Below are positions 25,459 to 33,865 of a stretch of 64,000 nucleotides of DNA, one piece after another. Where the stretch lies: contig JAQVCS010000004.1 of NCBI GenBank assembly GCA_028689675.1, positions 62,001 through 126,000 of the forward strand, given 5' to 3'. The stretch's first letter is position 1, and each line of letters begins with the position of its first letter. This DNA comes from Desulfovibrionaceae bacterium (GTDB lineage Bacteria > Desulfobacterota > Desulfovibrionia > Desulfovibrionales > Desulfovibrionaceae). A model generated the notes under the pieces. That model was not told the origin of the DNA. It worked only from the letters and a program-made list of their open reading frames with translations, and searched no databases. A program made the position numbers and the translations under genes.

Positions 25459-26310
25459 TTATTGCATACGCGGCAGCTTGCCCAAAAAACCGCGCTGCCC
25501 CAAGCGCTCAAAATAATTGTCATGGCGCATCATTACCATAAGCACACCACGCGGCACAGCCTGCACGGTGACCACGTCCCCTGGCTCAAGGGCTGTGCCT
25601 TCCTGACCATCGGCCGTTAAATAAGTTTCCACCCCTTCGTGCATAATGGCCTTTATTTCAACAGAAGCAGGCAGCACCATAGAGGGCGTACGGTATAAAA
25701 AAGGGCAAATGGGCGTGACTGTCAGGGCTTCCACCGCAGGGTGCACCAAGGGGCCGCCTGCCGAAACTGTATAGGCCGTGCTGCCCACGGGTGAGGAAAT
25801 AATCACCCCGTCAGCGCGCAATTGGCAAATAGGCTCATCATCCGCAAACAAATCCATAATGCTCACGCGCGACATAGCCCCGCGGCAAATCACCACATCG
25901 TTAAATGCCGCGCCGCTAAAGCGTTCTTCCCCACGCTGCAATTGCCAACGCAAAGCTATGTGCGGGTGAATAATAGCCTTGCCAGCCAGCACCATTTCAA
26001 GAGCTTCTTGCCATTCTTCGGGCTGAATCACAGTTAAAAAGCCCACTCTGCCAAAATTGATGCCCATAATAGGCACAGGGCGCTGCAATAAATGCCGCGC
26101 CACGCCCAGCATGGTGCCATCCCCACCCAGCACAATAACTAAAGACCATGCCTCTGCTGCATACTGTGCTGGGGCAGCATTGCCCCGCAGCACTGTGGGG
26201 GCACAGCCCCTTGCTATGAGCCACTGTTCTATGGTTTGGGCAAGGGCTGTGGGCCCTGGCTTGTCTGCTTTCACCACAATAAGAACTTTTTTTGCCGCTG
26301 TGTTTTTCAT
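25459..26310 (-). CDS. nadK: NAD kinase
   Basis: Phosphorylates NAD to NADP in the cytoplasm. 283 residues from the ATG at 26310. The frame stays open much further upstream, but that part overlaps the divergent SIS gene and is not family-like. Motifs: VLGGDGTMLGVAR (GGDGT), NFGRVGFLT, and ADGVIISSPVGSTAYTVSAGGP. Ribosome site weak (AAGG close to the ATG). Confidence 0.93.
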   Translation of the reverse strand: MKNTAAKKVLIVVKADKPGPTALAQTIEQWLIARGCAPTVLRGNAAPAQYAAEAWSLVIVLGGDGTMLGVARHLLQRPVPIMGINFGRVGFLTVIQPEEWQEALEMVLAGKAIIHPHIALRWQLQRGEERFSGAAFNDVVICRGAMSRVSIMDLFADDEPICQLRADGVIISSPVGSTAYTVSAGGPLVHPAVEALTVTPICPFLYRTPSMVLPASVEIKAIMHEGVETYLTADGQEGTALEPGDVVTVQAVPRGVLMVMMRHDNYFERLGQRGFLGKLPRMQ

Positions 26311-26448
26311 AGCCTTAAAAATTACTGTAAAGTGCCCCCGACTGCAAGCACGAAGGCGTCTTGTCAGGCGTGTTGCTTTGTTGTAGTATTGCCGTTCAGC
26401 CAAAAACACGCCCCTGTGAAAGCAGGCGGCATAGCAAACGATGCAACC

Positions 26449-27069
26449 ATGCCCACAGAAGTGCTTCACATTATTGCCCAATATTCCCACGAAGGGGCAA
26501 GCCTGCGCGAGGCTTTTTTTACGCGGCAGGCGCACAGGCTTCAGCAGGCGGCATTGTGCATTGCCAAAGCGTTGGGCAGGGGCAACACCTTGCTTTTGTG
26601 CGGCACTGGCGGCAGTGCCAGCGTGGCGCAAGAGCTTGCCGCCGCCTTTACCCACCGCCTTGTGCTTGAGCGCCCCCCCCTGCCCGCCCTTGCGCTGGCA
26701 GCCAATGTGCCGCTGCTCACAGGCATAGCCAATGAAAGCACGTTCAGCCATATTTTTGCCCTTCAGGTACAAGCCTTGGGCAAAGAAGGGGACGTGCTGC
26801 TGGCTTTTGCCCCAAGCCCCTGCCCCTGCGTGCTTGAAGCTGTGCAAACGGCAAGGGGGCAAGGCATGCTGTGTATTGTGCTTTTTGACGAAAAAGACAG
26901 CACCATGGCCGGGCTATGTGATATCGCCCTGCCTGTGCCGCCGCAGCAGGCACCGCTTGTACAAGAAGTACACAGTGCCGCTGGGCATGCCCTGTGCAGG
27001 CTGGTTGATTATTATCTTTTTGAAAATGCAGCGGCTTTGACCGCCAGCAATGATTTTACCGAGGAATGA
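26449..27069 (+). CDS. SIS-domain phosphosugar isomerase, GmhA/DiaA-like
   Basis: About 206 residues (MPTEVLHIIAQYSHEGASLR). The SIS fold is marked by LLLCGTGGSASVAQELAAAF and LTGIANESTFSHIF, as in sedoheptulose-7-phosphate isomerase GmhA, the first step of ADP-heptose synthesis for LPS. DiaA, a DnaA partner, has the same fold, so the exact role is open. Start uncertain: a GTG 33 bases upstream is possible and no strong ribosome site is visible. Stop lies 1 base before the next ATG. Confidence 0.75.
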   Translation: MPTEVLHIIAQYSHEGASLREAFFTRQAHRLQQAALCIAKALGRGNTLLLCGTGGSASVAQELAAAFTHRLVLERPPLPALALAANVPLLTGIANESTFSHIFALQVQALGKEGDVLLAFAPSPCPCVLEAVQTARGQGMLCIVLFDEKDSTMAGLCDIALPVPPQQAPLVQEVHSAAGHALCRLVDYYLFENAAALTASNDFTEE

Positions 27070-27070
27070 C

Positions 27071-27295
27071 ATGCCTATTTATGAATATCAGTGTGATAAA
27101 TGCCAGCACATTTTTGAAGAACTGGTTTTTAATGATGCCACCCCTGCCTGCCCGCATTGCGGCGCTGGGGAAACACACAAGCTCATGTCTGCCTGTTCTC
27201 ATCAGGGCGAAGGCTGCCGCCAGCCTGCCAGCTCGGGCGGCTCGGGCTGTGCTGGATGCTCTGGCGGGCATTGTTCCACCTGCTGCGCGCATTAA
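27071..27295 (+). CDS. FmdB-family zinc ribbon protein
   Basis: 74 residues: [18 protein letters not shown], then CPHCG, the typical two-knuckle zinc ribbon of the FmdB/regulatory protein family, and a Gly/Cys-rich tail ([14 protein letters not shown]). GAGGAA precedes the ATG. Co-transcribed with the SIS gene (1-base gap). Function of these small proteins is generally unknown. Confidence 0.9.
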   Translation: MPIYEYQCDKCQHIFEELVFNDATPACPHCGAGETHKLMSACSHQGEGCRQPASSGGSGCAGCSGGHCSTCCAH

Positions 27296-27378
27296 GCCCT
27301 GCCAGCCCCCTTTGTTGCCCAAGGCATTCTTTTTTTAGCCACTTTTCTTCCCCAGCTTGGGGCAAGGTGTATATATTT

Positions 27379-28314
27379 ATGAATACTGTCACTATAGCCA
27401 CGCGCGGCAGCGCTCTTGCCCTTTGGCAGGCAGAACACATCAAGGCAGCCTTGCAGGCATTACACCCTCAGTGTGACGTTGTGCTGAATATCATTAAAAC
27501 CAAGGGTGATATTATTCAGGACGTACCCTTGGCCAAGGTGGGCGGCAAAGGGCTTTTTGTCAAAGAAATTGAAGAAGCCCTGCTTTCGGGCACGGCCGAC
27601 TTAGCCGTGCACAGCATGAAAGACGTGCCCATGGTGCTGCCCGAGGGGCTGGTGCTGGGCTGTGTGCCCGCGCGCGAAGTGTACAGCGACAGCCTACTTT
27701 CCTGCCGCTATGCTACGCTGGAGGCTTTACCGCAGGGCGCGCATGTGGGCACCAGCAGCCTGCGCCGCCAAGCGCAAATTCTTGCCCTGCGCCCCGACCT
27801 AAAAATCTCTTGGCTGCGCGGCAATGTAGACACCCGCCTGCGCAAGCTCAACGAAGGGCAGTACGATGCCATTATTTTGGCCACAGCGGGCTTAAAGCGC
27901 CTTGGTCTGTCTGCACCTTTTCAGTATGAGCTGACCCCGCCGCACTTTGTGCCCGCCGTGGGGCAAGGAGCGCTGGGCATAGAATGCCGCGCCGACAGGC
28001 AAGATATTCTTGCCCTGCTCGCCCCTATGGAAGATTATAACACCCGCGTTTGCGTCACCGCAGAGCGTGCCTTTTTGCGCGAGCTTGATGGCGGCTGCCA
28101 AGTGCCCATTGCTGGGCACGCTGTCATGACAGCAGAAGGGCAATGCAGCCTGCAAGGGCTGGTGGGCGAAATTGACGGCACAGCCCTGTACCGCGAAAGC
28201 CTGAGCGCCCCCGCAGCACAGGCCGAAGCCACGGGGGCAGAGCTTGCCCGCCGCCTGCTGCAAACAGGCGCAAAAGATGTTTTAGCAAAATTATACGCTG
28301 CTGGGGCGCAATAA
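27379..28314 (+). CDS. hemC: Hydroxymethylbilane synthase (porphobilinogen deaminase)
   Basis: Polymerises four porphobilinogens to hydroxymethylbilane in tetrapyrrole synthesis (haem, sirohaem, cobalamin). 311 residues from [18 protein letters not shown]. Motifs [27 protein letters not shown] and GTSSLRR. The dipyrromethane cofactor cysteine is in [14 protein letters not shown] longer upstream frame overlaps fmdB and is rejected on family length. Confidence 0.95.
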   Translation: MNTVTIATRGSALALWQAEHIKAALQALHPQCDVVLNIIKTKGDIIQDVPLAKVGGKGLFVKEIEEALLSGTADLAVHSMKDVPMVLPEGLVLGCVPAREVYSDSLLSCRYATLEALPQGAHVGTSSLRRQAQILALRPDLKISWLRGNVDTRLRKLNEGQYDAIILATAGLKRLGLSAPFQYELTPPHFVPAVGQGALGIECRADRQDILALLAPMEDYNTRVCVTAERAFLRELDGGCQVPIAGHAVMTAEGQCSLQGLVGEIDGTALYRESLSAPAAQAEATGAELARRLLQTGAKDVLAKLYAAGAQ

Positions 28315-28375
28315 TCCATTTTCCACAGCTCTTTTTTACTTTTATTACGTTATAACAAAGGCTTTTTGTTTTATT

Positions 28376-30811
28376 ATGGCAAAAATACATCCCCTTCCCG
28401 CTGCCCGTTTGCATACCAGCCTTGACCCTGTGCGCATACCGTGGGGCACAAGCGAAGCTATACCGCGAGGCAAGGGCAATGGTGGGCAAGCATATAAAAA
28501 CCTTTTGCAGCCCCGCGCTGTAGAGGCTTTGGAACTGGCCATGCACATTGATGTGAATGGCTATAATGTGTACCTTTCTGGTGAGCCTTATTTGGGGCGC
28601 AGTTATATTACACGGGCTTTTTTAGCCCCGCGTGCCCGCAAAAGCCCCACGCCAGACGATATGATTTATGTCAGCAACTTTGTCGAGCCCGACAGCCCGC
28701 GCCTTATCATGCTGCCCAGCGGCAAGGGGCGCAAGGTTAAGCAAGAGCTGGCAGACAGTCTGCAAAAAGTGCATAAAGAAATTCCCGCCCGCTTTGAGGC
28801 CGATGCCTATGTGCGGGAACGCTCGCGCATTATGAATAAATTTCAAGAGGCGCGCTCTTCCCTGCTGACGCAAATGAATTCTGTAGCAGGGGACAAAGGC
28901 TTTAATTTGGACGTGGATGAAGGGGGCAGCCTTACCCTGTACCCGCTTATTGAAGGCCGCCGCCTTGACGAAGATGAATATGACAAGCTCGACAGCAAGC
29001 TGCGCCTTGCCTTAAAGCGCAAGGGCGACAGCCTGCTGCACGCCATGACAGGGCTAGTGCGCCAGCTTTCCCGCGTGGAAGAAGATTGGAAGGAAGATGA
29101 GCGCAGCCTTGATAGGCAGGTGGTCACGCAGGTGCTGGACAGCATTTTTGACCCAGCGCAAGAGCGCATCAATAAGCTGTGCCCTGTGCCAGCCCTTGCC
29201 GAGCATCTTTTTGAGGTGCGCGAAGATATTTTGCGTAATCCCGAACCCTTTTTGCCCAAAGACGTTACCCAGCCCGAAGCCCACAGCGCTGCCCCTGCAA
29301 GCGAAAGCGGCCTTACGCGCTATGAAATTAACCTCTTTGTCGACAACAGCCGCACTGAGGGCGCACCCGTTATTTTTTGCGACCACCCCACTCTGCCCAA
29401 TTTGATGGGCTGTGTGGAGCGGCAGTCTGAAATGGGGGCGCTGGTTACCGACTTTACCCTTATCAAGGCAGGGGCGCTGCACAAAGCACACGGGGGCTTT
29501 CTTGTGCTGCATGTTGATGATTTGCTACAGCACCCTGCCGCGTGGGAAGGGCTGCTGCGGGCGCTCAAATCGGGCTTGGCACGCATTGAAGAGCCGGGGG
29601 AACAGGAAAGTGCCACCCGCACCAAGGGCATAGAGCCCGAAGCCCTGCAATTGCAAACCAAGGTTATTCTTATTGGCGATGAAGAGCTGTATGAAAGCCT
29701 GCTGCTCAATGATGACCGCTTTGGTAAGTTGTTCCGCATTAAAGCGCACTTAACCGAAACAGCAGAGCGTAATGCCACCTGCATTCGCATTTATCTGCAA
29801 AGGCTGGCAGGCATTATTGATGACCTTGCCTTGCTGCCTTTTGACCGCGAGGCCTTGGCCGAGCTGGTAAATATGGGTTCGCGCCTGATTGAAGACCAGA
29901 AAAAGCTTTCACTGCGCTTTCCCCGCCTGCGAGAAATTATGATAGAAGCCTCTGCGCGTGCCCGCATGGAAAGGGCGCAATGCGTAACTGCCGATATCTT
30001 AAAGGCTGCCGATGAAGCGCGCATGTACCGCAATAATCTGGTAGAAGAAGCCTTTATGGAAGAATATGACAGGCGCGTCATCAAGGTGCGCACCTCTGGC
30101 TCGGCTGTGGGGCGCGTTAACGGGCTTGCCGTCACCTATCAGGGCGATTTTGAATTTGGCCTGCCGCATCAAATAGCCTGTACTATTGGCGTTGGTCATG
30201 ATGGTATTATTGACCTTGAGCGAGAAGCCGAGCTGGGTGGCCCCATTCACACCAAGGCCATGATGATTTTAAAAAGCTACCTTACAGGGCAATTTGCCCG
30301 CACCAAGCCGCTGGTGCTTTCTGGCAGCTTGTGCTTTGAGCAAAGCTATGCCGGCATTGAGGGCGACTCTGCCTCGGCGGCAGAGCTTGCGGCGCTGCTT
30401 TCCAGCATTGCCGAAGTGCCTGTGCGCCTAGACCTTGCCTTTACTGGCGCGGTAAGCCAATCGGGGCAAATTATGGCTGTGGGCGGTGTAAGCCGTAAGA
30501 TTGAGGGCTTTTTTAAAGTATGTGCACGCCATGGGCTCACAGGCTCACAAGGGGTTATTATTCCTTATGATAATCAAGATCAGCTTTTGCTTGCCCCGCG
30601 TGTGCGGCAGGCTGTGGCCGAGGGCATGTTTGCCATTTACCCTGTGCAATACATTGAAGAAGCCCTTGAGCTGCTTACTGGCATACCCGCAGGCCGCCGC
30701 CTAAAAACAGGGCACTTCAGCAAGGGCTCGCTGTACGACAAGGTGGACAGGCGCTTAGAAGCCCTAGGGCGTAGTGCCGACACCGCCTTTAAACGCCGTC
30801 GTTCAGCATAA
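28376..30811 (+). CDS. Lon-related putative ATP-dependent protease (LonB-like, S16)
   Basis: 811 residues. The N-terminal half resembles the degenerate AAA module of Lon-related YcbZ-type proteases. The C-terminal S16 protease domain has the Ser/Lys dyad: Ser in YAGIEGDSASAAELAALLSS and Lys in GGVSRKIEGFF. The LIEGRRLDEDEY insert and DFTLIKAGALHKAHGGFLVL are family features. The Walker A equivalent (GEPYLGRSYITR) departs from the consensus, as is common in this group. No strong ribosome site; start by family alignment. Confidence 0.85.
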   Translation: MAKIHPLPAARLHTSLDPVRIPWGTSEAIPRGKGNGGQAYKNLLQPRAVEALELAMHIDVNGYNVYLSGEPYLGRSYITRAFLAPRARKSPTPDDMIYVSNFVEPDSPRLIMLPSGKGRKVKQELADSLQKVHKEIPARFEADAYVRERSRIMNKFQEARSSLLTQMNSVAGDKGFNLDVDEGGSLTLYPLIEGRRLDEDEYDKLDSKLRLALKRKGDSLLHAMTGLVRQLSRVEEDWKEDERSLDRQVVTQVLDSIFDPAQERINKLCPVPALAEHLFEVREDILRNPEPFLPKDVTQPEAHSAAPASESGLTRYEINLFVDNSRTEGAPVIFCDHPTLPNLMGCVERQSEMGALVTDFTLIKAGALHKAHGGFLVLHVDDLLQHPAAWEGLLRALKSGLARIEEPGEQESATRTKGIEPEALQLQTKVILIGDEELYESLLLNDDRFGKLFRIKAHLTETAERNATCIRIYLQRLAGIIDDLALLPFDREALAELVNMGSRLIEDQKKLSLRFPRLREIMIEASARARMERAQCVTADILKAADEARMYRNNLVEEAFMEEYDRRVIKVRTSGSAVGRVNGLAVTYQGDFEFGLPHQIACTIGVGHDGIIDLEREAELGGPIHTKAMMILKSYLTGQFARTKPLVLSGSLCFEQSYAGIEGDSASAAELAALLSSIAEVPVRLDLAFTGAVSQSGQIMAVGGVSRKIEGFFKVCARHGLTGSQGVIIPYDNQDQLLLAPRVRQAVAEGMFAIYPVQYIEEALELLTGIPAGRRLKTGHFSKGSLYDKVDRRLEALGRSADTAFKRRRSA

Positions 30812-30869
30812 AAAGAGCGTATTACAAAAAATACTTACCCAATATCACGCTTTTTCAGAAAAAGCTGTA

Positions 30870-30899
30870 TTGACTTGCGGGCACTCCAATAGGTATAGT
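30870..30899 (+). promoter_or_regulatory. Promoter of the TetR gene
   Basis: TTGACT, an 18-base spacer, TATAGT, about 27 bases before the first ATG. The duplicated TATTCCAATA-like words at 30887 and 30899 could be an operator. Confidence 0.6.
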
Positions 30900-30925
30900 A
30901 TTCCAATAAATTTTTTTATGATTGA

Positions 30926-31528
30926 ATGAACAACGAATGGTGCGCTATGAACAAGACAAAAAAAGATGCATTGTTACAGGCGGCAAAAGAGCTGTTTGGT
31001 GAGTTTGGCTATGTGGAAACCACGTTCAAAAAAATTTCTGAACGTGCAGGGGTTGCCCTAGGCCTGCTCACCCACCATTATGGCAATAAAGAAAAGCTCT
31101 TTCTTGCCGCAGGGCTTGACGTGCTGGAACAATTTCTTGCTGTCTTACGGGCGGCCACTAAAGATGCCCCCGATGGCTACAGTGCGGCTATTGCTTTTTG
31201 CCGTGCCTACCTTGATTTTTCAATCGATAAAAATTCCAACTGGCTGGTGCTGGTGCGCTGTTCGCCCTACAGCGACATGAAAACCAAAACCGACCGCGAC
31301 CAAATGAATGAAATGTTTGAAGCTGTACCCAAGGTGCTGGAAGCAGAGCTTATTCGCGGCATGGCCGATGGTAGCGTGCGCCAGCTTAACCCCACAGATA
31401 CAGCACAAGTTATTATTTCTCTTATGGTTGGCTCAAACCGCACCCGTGTGCTCACGCCCTATGCTTCCCCCAAGCTGTATGCGGAAGCTGTCGATTTTGT
31501 TTCCCGCTCCATTCAGGCTGTAAAATAA
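30926..31528 (+). CDS. TetR/AcrR-family transcriptional regulator
   Basis: 200 residues. The N-terminal HTH is typical: ALLQAAKELFGEFGYVETTFKKISERAGVA split as helix 1, then the recognition helix followed by GLLTHHYGNKEKLF. The C-terminal ligand domain is not assignable. A start 21 bases later (MNKTKKDALL) fits the family equally well and neither has a strong ribosome site. It lies upstream of the symporter operon but has its own terminator, so control of that operon is possible, not shown. Confidence 0.9.
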   Translation: MNNEWCAMNKTKKDALLQAAKELFGEFGYVETTFKKISERAGVALGLLTHHYGNKEKLFLAAGLDVLEQFLAVLRAATKDAPDGYSAAIAFCRAYLDFSIDKNSNWLVLVRCSPYSDMKTKTDRDQMNEMFEAVPKVLEAELIRGMADGSVRQLNPTDTAQVIISLMVGSNRTRVLTPYASPKLYAEAVDFVSRSIQAVK

Positions 31529-31535
31529 CTGACCC

Positions 31536-31566
31536 TGCCCCCTTGACAAAGGGGGCACTTTTTTTT
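31536..31566 (+). terminator. Terminator after the TetR gene
   Basis: TGCCCCCTT and AAGGGGGCA with a short loop, then eight T. Confidence 0.8.
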
Positions 31567-31590
31567 ACGGTTTTTTGAAAGGAAAAATAT

Positions 31591-31674
31591 ATGAACAAGG
31601 CATTCTTTTTTTCGTTTACCTATTATTACTACCCCGACGCCCTCCCGCGCCTGGGTGTGATGCCTTGTGCTTAA
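31591..31674 (+). CDS. Phe/Tyr-rich leader peptide of the symporter operon
   Basis: 27 codons with AAAGGA as ribosome site. After MNKA comes FFFSFTYYYYP, eight aromatic codons out of ten, then DALPRLGVMPCA. Such clustering is the hallmark of attenuation leaders, as in E. coli pheL. Codons 2-5 contain ACAAGGCAT (31595-31603), complementary to ATGCCTTGT (31660-31668), and that second segment can instead pair with 31694-31710. The peptide's own function is to report charged Phe/Tyr-tRNA supply. Confidence 0.75.
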   Translation: MNKAFFFSFTYYYYPDALPRLGVMPCA

Positions 31675-31735
31675 CTAAAGACAGATTTTCTGCAAGCACA
31701 CAAAGCCATCGACCTCAGGGTCGGTGGCTTTTTTT
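31659..31735 (+). promoter_or_regulatory. Transcription attenuator: antiterminator and terminator
   Basis: Terminator: AAAGCCATCGACC (31702-31714) pairs with GGTCGGTGGCTTT (31719-31731), followed by T. Alternative pairing: GATGCCTTGTGCTT (31659-31672) with AAGCACACAAAGCCATC (31694-31710), with two bulged bases, would use up the 5' arm of the terminator. The leader segment 31595-31603 can capture the antiterminator strand. These are the 1:2, 2:3 and 3:4 pairings of classic amino-acid attenuators. Confidence 0.75.
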
Positions 31736-31769
31736 ATGAAATGCCTCACTAAAGGAAGGAAGGATTCGT

Positions 31770-31895
31770 ATGAATTGCAGCATTTTTTTACTCCCCGATG
31801 CAGCAGTGCTGCTTGCACTGACCTCTCTGGTATTATCTTTTTCTCTTTCTGTGCACGGTCTTGTTAAGGCCTTTCAAAAACGTAAGGAAGGCTAG
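31770..31895 (+). CDS. Small single-TM protein preceding the symporter
   Basis: 41 residues with a central hydrophobic span (VLLALTSLVLSFSLSVHGL) and a basic C-terminus (KAFQKRKEG). GGAAGGA precedes the ATG, and its last codons (AAGGAAGG) form the ribosome site of the symporter gene, 2 bases downstream. Possibly a small accessory subunit, as seen with some sodium-coupled transporters; that is inference. Confidence 0.6.
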   Translation: MNCSIFLLPDAAVLLALTSLVLSFSLSVHGLVKAFQKRKEG

Positions 31896-31897
31896 CC

Positions 31898-33346
31898 ATG
31901 TTCGGTGACGTGCTCATCTGGATAGGCTACATCGCTGTATTTGTTTACCTTGCGCGCAAAGGCTCGGGGCACGATGCCATGAGCACAGGGCAAGTCAGCT
32001 TTGGCATTCAGGCTTTTGCCTATGTGGCCACCTACATTTCAGCCGTGGCTTTGGTGGGCTTTGGCGGGCTGGCTTATGTGTATGGCATGCAAATGATGCT
32101 TGTGGCGGCAGGCAATGTGTGGCTGGGCACATGGATAGTATACCGCTATCTGGCATGGCCCACACGTTTGTGCCAACAAAAATTGGGGGCACGCACCCCC
32201 ACGCAGCTTATTGCCCTTGGGCACAACAGCCCCATGCTGGGGCGGTGCTTAGCTGTACTTTTTGCTGTATTTTTGGGTGTGTATGCTTCTGCTGTCATTA
32301 AAGGGGCAGCCTTAATGCTGGCAGAAATTGTGCCCCTACCCGTGTGGCTGGTGGTGTGGCTGGTGTGCTTGCTGGTGGGCTTTGCCGTTTTTGTGGGCGG
32401 CCTGCGCGGCGTGCTGTACACAGAGGCCATGCAGGGCTTTGTGATGCTTATTGGCATTGGTATGCTTATGGTGGCCGTATTTAATGCCGTGGGAGGGCCC
32501 ATTACAGGTTTGGAAAAGCTGGCCACCCTGCCCCCCACAGCACAGGCAAGCAATGGCTTTGTGGCACTTTCTGGCGGTGAGCAAGGTTGGTTTATTTTTT
32601 CTCTGGTCATTGTCACCTCTATTGCTGTGTGGGCACAACCACAAATGGTGCAACGCCACTTTGCACTTGCTTCCCCCAAGCAAGTGAGCCGCATCACACC
32701 CCTTGCCATATTGGTGCTCACGGTGCTGGTGGGTGGGGCGTATTACATTGCCAGCCTGTCACGGTTGATTTTGCCCGAGGTCGCCTCGCCCGATGCTGTC
32801 ATGCCCACGCTGGTCAAAATGCTTTTGCCCAATGTTGGCCTACAACTCTTTGTGTTGGCTATTGTTTCGGCTTCGCTTTCCACAGCCACGGCTATTTATC
32901 ACATTGCCGTTTCTGCCATTGCCGAAGATTTGCCCGCGCGCAAGGCCACCCGCCCCGCGTGGCTGCTGGGTATTATCTTTATTATTGCCATCAGCGGCGG
33001 CTGTGCACAAATTAAAGGGCAGCTTATTGCCCTGCTGTGCGCCACCAGCTGGAGCATTGTGGGCTCTACTGTGCTTGTGCCCTATGTAGCGCTGGTGCGT
33101 ATGGGCAAACGCAGTGCCCTTGCCGCATGGCTGAGCTGTAGCTTGGGCTTTCTTTCCTGTATGTTCTGGTATTTATGTGTTTCACCCAGCACGGCTCTTG
33201 TGCCGCTTATGCTGGGCAGCAAGGCCGCCATGGTGCCGCCTTTCTTTATAGGCTTTGGTTTTTCGCTGCTGGGCTGGTATGCTGGCTGGGCGCTGGACGC
33301 CAAGGCCGCAACAGAATTGCCTGCACAAATGCAGCAAACTGCATAA
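31898..33346 (+). CDS. Sodium:solute symporter (SSS family)
   Basis: 482 residues with about 13 hydrophobic segments. SSS-type features: YISAVALVGFGGLAYVYG in TM2, LGVYASAVIKGAALML, and GGLRGVLYTEAMQGFVM, which is close to the SSS signature in TM5. The family moves proline, pantothenate, sugars or organic acids, so sequence alone does not fix the substrate. The aromatic leader and attenuator upstream suggest uptake of phenylalanine/tyrosine or a related aromatic. Confidence 0.88.
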   Translation: MFGDVLIWIGYIAVFVYLARKGSGHDAMSTGQVSFGIQAFAYVATYISAVALVGFGGLAYVYGMQMMLVAAGNVWLGTWIVYRYLAWPTRLCQQKLGARTPTQLIALGHNSPMLGRCLAVLFAVFLGVYASAVIKGAALMLAEIVPLPVWLVVWLVCLLVGFAVFVGGLRGVLYTEAMQGFVMLIGIGMLMVAVFNAVGGPITGLEKLATLPPTAQASNGFVALSGGEQGWFIFSLVIVTSIAVWAQPQMVQRHFALASPKQVSRITPLAILVLTVLVGGAYYIASLSRLILPEVASPDAVMPTLVKMLLPNVGLQLFVLAIVSASLSTATAIYHIAVSAIAEDLPARKATRPAWLLGIIFIIAISGGCAQIKGQLIALLCATSWSIVGSTVLVPYVALVRMGKRSALAAWLSCSLGFLSCMFWYLCVSPSTALVPLMLGSKAAMVPPFFIGFGFSLLGWYAGWALDAKAATELPAQMQQTA

Positions 33347-33365
33347 AGGCACAGCCCCTCTCCAA

Positions 33366-33407
33366 ACATAAAGCGCCGCTTGCATTAAGCAAAGCGGCGC
33401 TTTATGT
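33366..33407. terminator. Bidirectional terminator between the symporter and ybeY
   Basis: A 16-bp arm, ACATAAAGCGCCGCTT, with its complement after a 10-base loop. T and A tracts on the two sides suit both converging transcripts. Confidence 0.85.
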
Positions 33408-33434
33408 TTGCTCGAAAAACAAAAAAATATGTGC

Positions 33435-33863
33435 TTAGCTTGTGCAGGCCAGCAGCGCGGCCTCTTCCATGCAGGCGCACAGCGCTTCCATGGCGTCCCC
33501 ATGGTCATAGCCCAGCAAATGCCCCATGCCATGCGCCAGCAGGCGTATGCAATGCTCTTGCGGCTCTTGCCCATACAATAAAGCTTCGCGCAGCAGCGTA
33601 TCGACAGAAAGCAGCAAAACCCCTGCCAAATTTTCTGCACCAGGAAAGGACAATACATTGGTTGCCCCAAGGCAGCCCATATAGCGCTGGTTCGCCGCCG
33701 CCATCATGCCATCCCGCACAAGGTGCACTTCCACCATGGGGGAAGGAAAGGCAATGCCCTTGGGCAGAGCTCTTGCCATGGCAAGGCAGCTTTGCCTGAG
33801 CGCGCGGGCTTTGAGCGGGCAGAACATCAAGGCATTTTGGTGCTGACACAGGCGAAATTCCAT
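33435..33863 (-). CDS. ybeY: Endoribonuclease YbeY (16S rRNA maturation)
   Basis: 142 residues. The zinc site H-G-x-G-H-L-x-G-Y-D-H is present as HGMGHLLGYDHG near residue 112. NVLSFPG is also a family motif. Acts in 16S rRNA 3' processing and ribosome quality control. It ends the phoH-pgpH-ybeY run, a common arrangement; the gap to pgpH is 2 bases. Confidence 0.93.
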   Translation of the reverse strand: MEFRLCQHQNALMFCPLKARALRQSCLAMARALPKGIAFPSPMVEVHLVRDGMMAAANQRYMGCLGATNVLSFPGAENLAGVLLLSVDTLLREALLYGQEPQEHCIRLLAHGMGHLLGYDHGDAMEALCACMEEAALLACTS

Positions 33864-33865
33864 AA

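Noticed and set aside
26311..26862. 184-codon upstream extension of nadK
   Set aside because: It is antisense to the SIS gene, rich in Gly/Gln/His, and outside the known length of NAD kinases.
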